This document shows positions 6,363 to 9,683 of a stretch of 9,683 nucleotides of DNA, piece by piece (the stretch's first letter is position 1; the number at the start of each line of letters is the position of its first letter). Source of the stretch: Stagnihabitans sp043721775. GTDB taxonomy: Bacteria; Pseudomonadota; Alphaproteobacteria; Rhodobacterales; Rhodobacteraceae. The notes beneath the pieces are model-generated. The model was not told the DNA's origin, did no database searches, and saw nothing but the letters and a program-made list of their open reading frames with translations. The translations under genes and the position numbers were made by a program. The stretch spans positions 1 through 9,683 of the forward strand of contig JAYSQA010000099.1 in NCBI GenBank assembly GCA_043721775.1, given 5' to 3'.

Positions 6363-6826
6363 CCCGCGAAACCCTCACCCGCCGGGAATTTGCAGGCGCT
6401 GCGGTGTCGCTGGCCGCGTTGCCGGGCCTCACCTCTACCGCCGCAGCGCAGCCCGTATCAGGCGACCCGGTTTTGCCGCTTTACGCGGAATGGCTTGATA
6501 CCGAGGCAGGATGGAAAGCCCTGTCCGATATCCACGACGATTGGGACAGGCCGGAAATGGTTGCGCTGATGAACCGGAATTGCGACCTGGCGCTTGAGAT
6601 GGGGCGGATCGTCCCGACGACCGGCGCAGGCATTGCCGCCCTGGTGCACGTTCTGTGGCAGAACGATGTGGGGCCGCAACATCGCAGAGACAGCCCTGAC
6701 TATGCCGCTGAATTCTGGCAACCTCAAAATCGCCTGGTCTTTTCAATCTGGCAGGCCGCAAGCGGCCTTCCCCTGACAGACGGGCCGTTTCCAATCCCAA
6801 CGGCAACCGCAGACCTGGAGGCCTGA
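6359..6826 (+). CDS. Hypothetical protein with twin-arginine (Tat) signal peptide
   Basis: This 155-residue protein opens with a textbook Tat leader. TRREF at residues 7-11 matches the S/T-R-R-x-F consensus, a moderately hydrophobic stretch follows at 12-25, and an AAA signal-peptidase site at 28-30 precedes Gln31. The mature part begins with PVSGDPVLPLYAEWLDTEAG and is acidic and helix-rich with several Trp residues. I recognise no enzyme family. If the leader works, the protein is folded in the cytoplasm and then exported to the periplasm, which is unusual for a phage-type gene. It sits between two small genes with overlapping stops and starts, behind the repressed promoter. Cargo, envelope modification or exclusion are all possible. 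The start is fixed by ATGA overlap. Confidence 0.75.
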   Translation: MTRETLTRREFAGAAVSLAALPGLTSTAAAQPVSGDPVLPLYAEWLDTEAGWKALSDIHDDWDRPEMVALMNRNCDLALEMGRIVPTTGAGIAALVHVLWQNDVGPQHRRDSPDYAAEFWQPQNRLVFSIWQAASGLPLTDGPFPIPTATADLEA

Positions 6827-7047
6827 TGATGGCAGTCACCCCCGATACCGCGCAAGAGGTAGCACATGAGAGTTCCCAAGACAAACTAGCGGCAGTGATC
6901 AAAGTGCTGGCGCCGGATGGCTTAAGGTCGCTCGCAGCGTTCTGCGACGATCTGGCACGAGATAGCGATGCGTCCGAAACTTTAGCCGAACTTGCCGCAC
7001 TGCTGAAAAAACGGGCCGAACGGCTTGAGTGTTATGGTTTGTCATGA
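6826..7047 (+). CDS. Hypothetical 73-residue helical protein
   Basis: No family is recognised. The protein is acidic and predicted helical, with heptad-like Leu/Ala spacing in the second half (LAELAALLKKRAERLE), suggesting a short coiled coil. The stop of the Tat-leader gene overlaps the first ATG at 6826 (TGATG). A second ATG at 6829 is better spaced from GGAGG at 6817-6821 (seven bases) and may be the true start, giving 72 residues. It is the last gene of the operon that begins at 6156. Its job may be to bind a partner protein, but that is only inferred from the coiled-coil look. Confidence 0.68.
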   Translation: MMAVTPDTAQEVAHESSQDKLAAVIKVLAPDGLRSLAAFCDDLARDSDASETLAELAALLKKRAERLECYGLS

Positions 7048-7051
7048 TGAT

Positions 7052-7086
7052 GCAAAATCACACACAACATGCGCTTTGCCTTTTTT
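7052..7086 (+). terminator. Weak possible terminator after the Tat-leader operon
   Basis: GCAAA at 7052-7056 can pair with TTTGC at 7075-7079, followed one base later by six T residues (7081-7086). The stem is only five base pairs with a long loop, so the T run in the right place is the main support. Confidence 0.25.
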
Positions 7087-7091
7087 GGTTG

Positions 7092-7133
7092 GTAAATATA
7101 CCCATTTACTTCGCAATGATGGAATTGTATAGG
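7092..7133 (+). promoter_or_regulatory. Candidate promoter with palindromic operator for the recombination genes
   Basis: TTTACT at 7105-7110, a 17-base spacer and an extended-type TG-TATAGG -10 (7126-7133) form a plausible promoter. An inverted repeat GTAAAT/ATTTAC (7092-7097 and 7104-7109) overlaps the -35 and could be an operator, perhaps for the downstream HTH protein. A small hairpin GGTGG/CCACC (7132-7146) follows, just before the AAGGAAA ribosome binding site at 7150. Confidence 0.42.
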
Positions 7134-7161
7134 TGGGCGAACCACCCATAAGGAAAGTGCC

Positions 7162-7743
7162 ATGCGGATCAGCCAAGTTGCCAGCGTTACCGGAGTTCCA
7201 CTTCCAACCCTGAAGGACCTGCGGCATCGCAGCATCTTGGAGTTGGCTGGTTCCGGCTGGCTTGACGACGATGACGAAACCCGCCGCTGGGGATCGTTTT
7301 CCGTCCCGTCCGTGATGGTCATCAAGGGCGCAGCAGAAGTTCGGGAAACCTATGGCCTGGCCTGGAAAGACGCTATCGAGTTCACCAAGTGTGCCCTCAA
7401 TAGCATCATGTTCATTTTCGGTGGACAGAACATCAAGTTTTTCGACTTGAGGGCCGTGCCGCATGAAGTCTGGGCCTGGCGCTTTGATTTTGGCAACCCC
7501 GATCCAGTCATGACTGGCGATTGGAATTATACATCTGGCCAAATCACGGCCTTGGGTGAAAGCCTCTCTGCAATGAAGACGGCCCGCGAAGTTGCTTATG
7601 TTCGGGCGCAGAAAGGGCCCTCTCCGACCTTACCGGAAACAACAGAACCGAAAATGTGCCTGATGCTGAACGCGTCCCGCTTGTGCCGTGAGACTTGGTA
7701 CAAAGTGCAAAATACCAATGACGCCGAAGGGGACGAGGCGTAA
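7162..7743 (+). CDS. MerR-like HTH protein with unknown C-terminal region
   Basis: This 193-residue protein starts with a winged-helix segment of MerR/excisionase style: MRISQVASVTGVPLPTLKDL at residues 1-20, then a wing-like part ending in FSVPSVMVIKGAAEV at 46-60. The rest (about 65-193) resembles no family I know; it has hydrophobic strands, several Trp and three Cys. The start is well supported by AAGGAAA at 7150-7156 six bases ahead. It stands three bases upstream of the small HTH gene and is probably transcribed with it and the integrase, so control of excision or of the integrase promoter is a fair guess. The palindrome overlapping its promoter would allow autoregulation. The HTH call is moderate and the effector role unknown. 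Confidence 0.78.
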   Translation: MRISQVASVTGVPLPTLKDLRHRSILELAGSGWLDDDDETRRWGSFSVPSVMVIKGAAEVRETYGLAWKDAIEFTKCALNSIMFIFGGQNIKFFDLRAVPHEVWAWRFDFGNPDPVMTGDWNYTSGQITALGESLSAMKTAREVAYVRAQKGPSPTLPETTEPKMCLMLNASRLCRETWYKVQNTNDAEGDEA

Positions 7744-7746
7744 CCG

Positions 7747-7962
7747 ATGGCAAACCGACCAACCCCCATCCTTGCAAACGAGATAACCGCTGCGGCGCTG
7801 CTTGACATGAGACCTGCCGAGTTTCGGGCGCTGGTGGCGGGTGGGCACCTGCCGAGGGGCCGCGAGATCGCCCCAGGTGTCGTGCGCTGGGACATCGAAC
7901 AAATGCGCAAAATCGGCACTGGCGAAGCTATCGACGGGGGAATCGAATGGTCCGCAAGGTAG
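7747..7962 (+). CDS. AlpA/excisionase-like small HTH protein
   Basis: This 71-residue protein has the layout of an excisionase or AlpA-type winged helix: ITAAALLDMRPAEFRALVAGGHLPRG at about residues 13-38 reads as helix-turn-helix plus a wing, and VVRWDIEQM at 45-53 as the closing helix. Such proteins bend attachment-site DNA or activate excision. The start at 7747 has GAGG eight bases upstream and follows the previous stop by three bases. Its 3' end overlaps the integrase start by 16 bases, so the two are co-expressed, as is usual for Xis/Int pairs. Whether it is a direct recombination factor or a transcription factor cannot be told from sequence. Confidence 0.78.
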   Translation: MANRPTPILANEITAAALLDMRPAEFRALVAGGHLPRGREIAPGVVRWDIEQMRKIGTGEAIDGGIEWSAR

Positions 7963-8960
7963 GCCGCAAGCCCTTCATCCGCGAACCTAAGCCGGGTTTC
8001 ATCTACTTCTATCGGGGCGGAAAGTACCTGCATCGCTTCACGGCACCCGAGAACACCGAGGGATTTGACCGCCAATATTGGGAAGTCAGGACCGGAAAGA
8101 AGACCGAGGCCAAGCGCTCTTGGGGTGCTGCCATTGATATCCTGCGCAAGTCGGATCGTTGGGCCGAAAAGTCGCCACGCTATCGCCAAGACCTTGATCC
8201 TGTGCTGGAATACCTGATCAAGAATATCGGCGCGCATGACGTGGCCAGGCTGTCAACCCCTGAAATCTACAAGGCGATGGACAAGAACAAGCATCGCGTC
8301 CGGTTCGCCAACTATATCCCCGTGGCAATCTCGCTGATCTTCAAAGAGATCGTCCGCAAGGATTGGCTTAAGGTCAACCCTGCGGTGGGGATCGAACGCT
8401 TGAACGTGCCGAAAGACCGGCAAAAGCCGCATGTCCCATGGACTGACGCGGCGATTGCTAAGATGCGGGCCGAGGCTGGAGGGCTGGAGAAGCTGATTTT
8501 TGAGATCGGAATTGGCAGCGTCCAGCGTCCAAGTGATTGGCTGCAATTCACCTGGGGCGACTATGACGGCGACTGCCTCAAGCTGCGCCAAGGCAAGACC
8601 GACAAGCCCTTGCTCTTGCCCTGCACCCCGGCGCTCAAGGCCTTTCTACATGCGGCGAAAGCCGCCCTGCCCTTCGCTCCCATGCCTTCACGCCATATCG
8701 TCACAATGAAAGACGGAAGCCGGATGAATTACCGGCGCATGGCCGCCATCATGCGGGATGAACGTGTTCGTCTTGGCCTTGAAGCCTATGACCTGCACGC
8801 GCTGCGCTACCGTGGCGTTATGGAACTCGCATGGGCAGACTGCACCGATGACGAGATCATGTCCTTCACTGGCCACTCCACGAAGGCGATGGTGATCATG
8901 TACGCGGGTGAGGCTCGGCAGATCATGGCAGCACGGCGGGCGCAGCAAAAACGACAGTGA
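7947..8960 (+). CDS. int: Tyrosine recombinase / phage integrase
   Basis: This 337-residue enzyme catalyses site-specific integration and excision of the element. The full tyrosine-recombinase set is visible: Arg194 in SVQRPSDW, a beta-hairpin Lys at 217 or 220 (KTDKP), His284 and Arg287 in HALRYRG, His310 in TGHSTKAM and the nucleophile Tyr319 in MYAGEA. Residues 1-70 are basic with an aromatic patch (FIYFYRGGKYLHRF), consistent with arm-site binding, and about 80-160 is the helical core-binding domain. Length is normal, so the gene looks intact. The start at 7947 has a GGGGGAA Shine-Dalgarno five bases away and overlaps the Xis-like gene. The stop lies 88 bases before tRNA-Cys, which is the likely attachment target. 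The exact core cannot be placed from one end. Confidence 0.95.
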   Translation: MVRKVGRKPFIREPKPGFIYFYRGGKYLHRFTAPENTEGFDRQYWEVRTGKKTEAKRSWGAAIDILRKSDRWAEKSPRYRQDLDPVLEYLIKNIGAHDVARLSTPEIYKAMDKNKHRVRFANYIPVAISLIFKEIVRKDWLKVNPAVGIERLNVPKDRQKPHVPWTDAAIAKMRAEAGGLEKLIFEIGIGSVQRPSDWLQFTWGDYDGDCLKLRQGKTDKPLLLPCTPALKAFLHAAKAALPFAPMPSRHIVTMKDGSRMNYRRMAAIMRDERVRLGLEAYDLHALRYRGVMELAWADCTDDEIMSFTGHSTKAMVIMYAGEARQIMAARRAQQKRQ

Positions 8961-8964
8961 ACAG

Positions 8965-9004
8965 AACGGAACCGAAACGGAAACCTGATAACTGGAGTGA
9001 TAAC
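8965..9004. repeat. Short direct repeats between integrase and tRNA
   Basis: AACGGAACC at 8965-8973 recurs as AACGGAAACC at 8976-8985, and TGATAAC occurs twice at a 12-bp step (8986-8992 and 8998-9004). Tandem short repeats next to an integrase are typical of integrase arm or Xis sites near an attachment site. That reading is inferred from position only. Confidence 0.45.
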
Positions 9005-9007
9005 CCC

Positions 9008-9036
9008 TTGACGACCGCTTCCGAAAAACTTAATCG
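9008..9036 (+). promoter_or_regulatory. Promoter of tRNA-Cys
   Basis: TTGACG (9008-9013), a 17-base spacer and TAATCG (9031-9036) lie 12 bases before the tRNA. The strong -35 and short leader suit a tRNA promoter. If the integrase's element ends between 8960 and the tRNA, this promoter is either host DNA or carried in by the element. Confidence 0.55.
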
Positions 9037-9048
9037 TATCAACGCCGA

Positions 9049-9122
9049 GGCGAGTTGGCGGAGAGGTTACGTACCGGATTGCAAATCCGTGTAGACCGGT
9101 TCGATTCCGGTACTCGCCTCCA
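9049..9122 (+). tRNA. tRNA-Cys (GCA)
   Basis: A perfect 7-bp acceptor stem pairs GGCGAGT (9049-9055) with ACTCGCC (9112-9118). The anticodon GCA is at 9081-9083 in the loop TTGCAAA. The T arm ACCGG/CCGGT encloses TTCGATT (9095-9111). A T discriminator and encoded CCA end at 9122. The layout closely resembles other bacterial tRNA-Cys genes. The gene appears complete and functional, and it is the probable integration target of the neighbouring integrase. Confidence 0.96.
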
Positions 9123-9540
9123 AATTTCCTGACAAGTATGATATTTTGCGCGGTCTTGTCTGCCACCTTCGGCGCGACCCGCCAGCCAGGCTTTCATGGA
9201 TGTTGCGCTGGTATGCTGCGCATTGCGCGGTGGCATCATCGCAAGGTTGCCTGACCCCGGGGCCAGAGGTCACGTTTATCCAAAAATGTTGTGAGGTCGG
9301 AAGGCCGCTGACCCCACACATGAAACTTCAGACTGACGAGGAAGGATTTCAGACCATCGCGATCAATGCGTCTGACAGATCAAGCGCATCATCCGGCCCG
9401 CAGGTTGCCGGGCCGGATGATCAACTTGGGACAACGTCATGGACCGACAGCCAAGAACCTGGCTTTGCCACGCGACCGGAAGTGCCTTGCGTCCCTGTGC
9501 CGCGCCGATCAGCGCCCGGCGGATCGCGGCGTTTGCATTA
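9123..9540. other. Flank between tRNA-Cys and insertion sequence, no convincing gene
   Basis: Open frames on both strands here lack family signatures and ribosome binding sites. A minus-strand frame (stop at 9363, open through 9540 toward the insertion sequence) has gene-like third positions near its right end and might be the tail of a gene cut by the insertion. A perfect hairpin is at 9388-9421. Otherwise I see nothing. This is probably host DNA outside the element. Confidence 0.5.
9388..9421. repeat. Perfect 13-bp hairpin in flank
   Basis: ATCATCCGGCCCG (9388-9400) pairs exactly with CGGGCCGGATGAT (9409-9421) around the loop CAGGTTGC. No T tract follows on either strand, so it is not a classical intrinsic terminator. 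A Rho-assisted terminator or a dispersed intergenic palindrome is possible. Confidence 0.7.
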
Positions 9541-9683
9541 GGCTCAGACCTCATTAATCCGGTTGTTTCCGATCCGTTTCGCTGATTCACTGGCGGCATC
9601 GGGGAGGTGTTGCATGAGTGATCTGTTTTGGCTGACGGAAGAGCAGATGGAGGGGTTGAAGCCGTTTTTTCCCTTGTGTCATG
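9541..9683 (+). mobile_element. Left end of an IS5-family insertion sequence, cut by window edge
   Basis: The transposase start at 9614 marks an IS5-type element running off the right edge. The left terminus is probably near 9541, where the sequence changes after TTA and where GGCTCAGACCTCATTA could be the terminal inverted repeat. The right end is not visible, so the repeat and target duplication cannot be confirmed. Confidence 0.6.
9614..9683 (+). CDS. IS5-family transposase, N-terminal fragment
   Basis: The first 23 residues begin MSDLFWLTEEQMEGLKPFFP, matching the conserved start of IS5-family DDE transposases of the sort common in alphaproteobacteria (M-S-D-L-F-W-L-T-x-E-Q-M). GGGGAGG at 9601-9607 lies six bases before the ATG. 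The catalytic DDE region lies beyond the window, so integrity and subgroup cannot be judged. It marks insertion into the flank next to the tRNA rather than into the phage-like element. Confidence 0.85.
   Translation, partial: MSDLFWLTEEQMEGLKPFFPLCH

Noticed and set aside
8807..9166. Minus-strand ORF across the tRNA
   Set aside because: It reads through the tRNA-Cys and the integrase 3' end antisense. Spurious ORFs over tRNA genes are common.
9146..9541. 131-codon plus-strand ORF after the tRNA
   Set aside because: Its composition is atypical, it lacks a ribosome binding site, it runs through the perfect hairpin and ends at the probable IS boundary.

Overview
The window looks like most of an integrated phage-like element in an alphaproteobacterium, probably Rhodobacterales. 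The reasons are the high G+C content, G/C-rich third codon positions, protein style, and an IS5-type insertion sequence at the right edge. No species can be named from the sequence. The left end of the element lies outside the window. The right side carries the recombination module and stops just short of an intact tRNA-Cys gene.

Layout, left to right. (1) 3-1679: an SF3/D5-type primase-helicase (P4 family), 5' end cut by the window edge. It is followed by a striking 123-bp array of three 9-bp-spaced GTGACGG units facing three inverted copies, a candidate origin or control site. (2) 1837-2390: one unrecognised gene and a possible 36-codon Cys/His ORF. (3) 2391-2779: a gene-poor stretch with a possible promoter. 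(4) 2780-5141: a coupled capsid cassette made of a small unknown protein, a ClpP-like head maturation protease and a Mu gpT-like major capsid protein, ended by a clear intrinsic terminator (5164-5195). (5) 5498-6098, minus strand: an XRE-type repressor candidate followed by two small membrane proteins, all joined by ATGA overlaps. (6) 6092-6130: a divergent control region with a sigma70-like promoter and two near-identical 17-bp repeats. (7) 6156-7047: three overlapping small genes, one with a Tat-type signal peptide. (8) 7162-8960: a MerR-like HTH protein, an AlpA/Xis-like small HTH protein and a tyrosine integrase with the full catalytic set. (9) 9049-9122: tRNA-Cys(GCA) with its own promoter. 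(10) 9123-9540: a flank with no convincing gene, then the start of an IS5-family element.

Read together, the genes supply replication (primase-helicase plus iteron-like array), control (XRE repressor and operators), integration and excision (integrase plus Xis-like protein), and a head shell with its protease. No terminase, portal, tail or lysis gene is recognisable here. That fits a phage satellite or capsid-encoding mobile island that borrows the rest from a helper, but it also fits a decayed prophage, or a complete phage whose other genes lie left of the window. The sequence alone does not decide between these.
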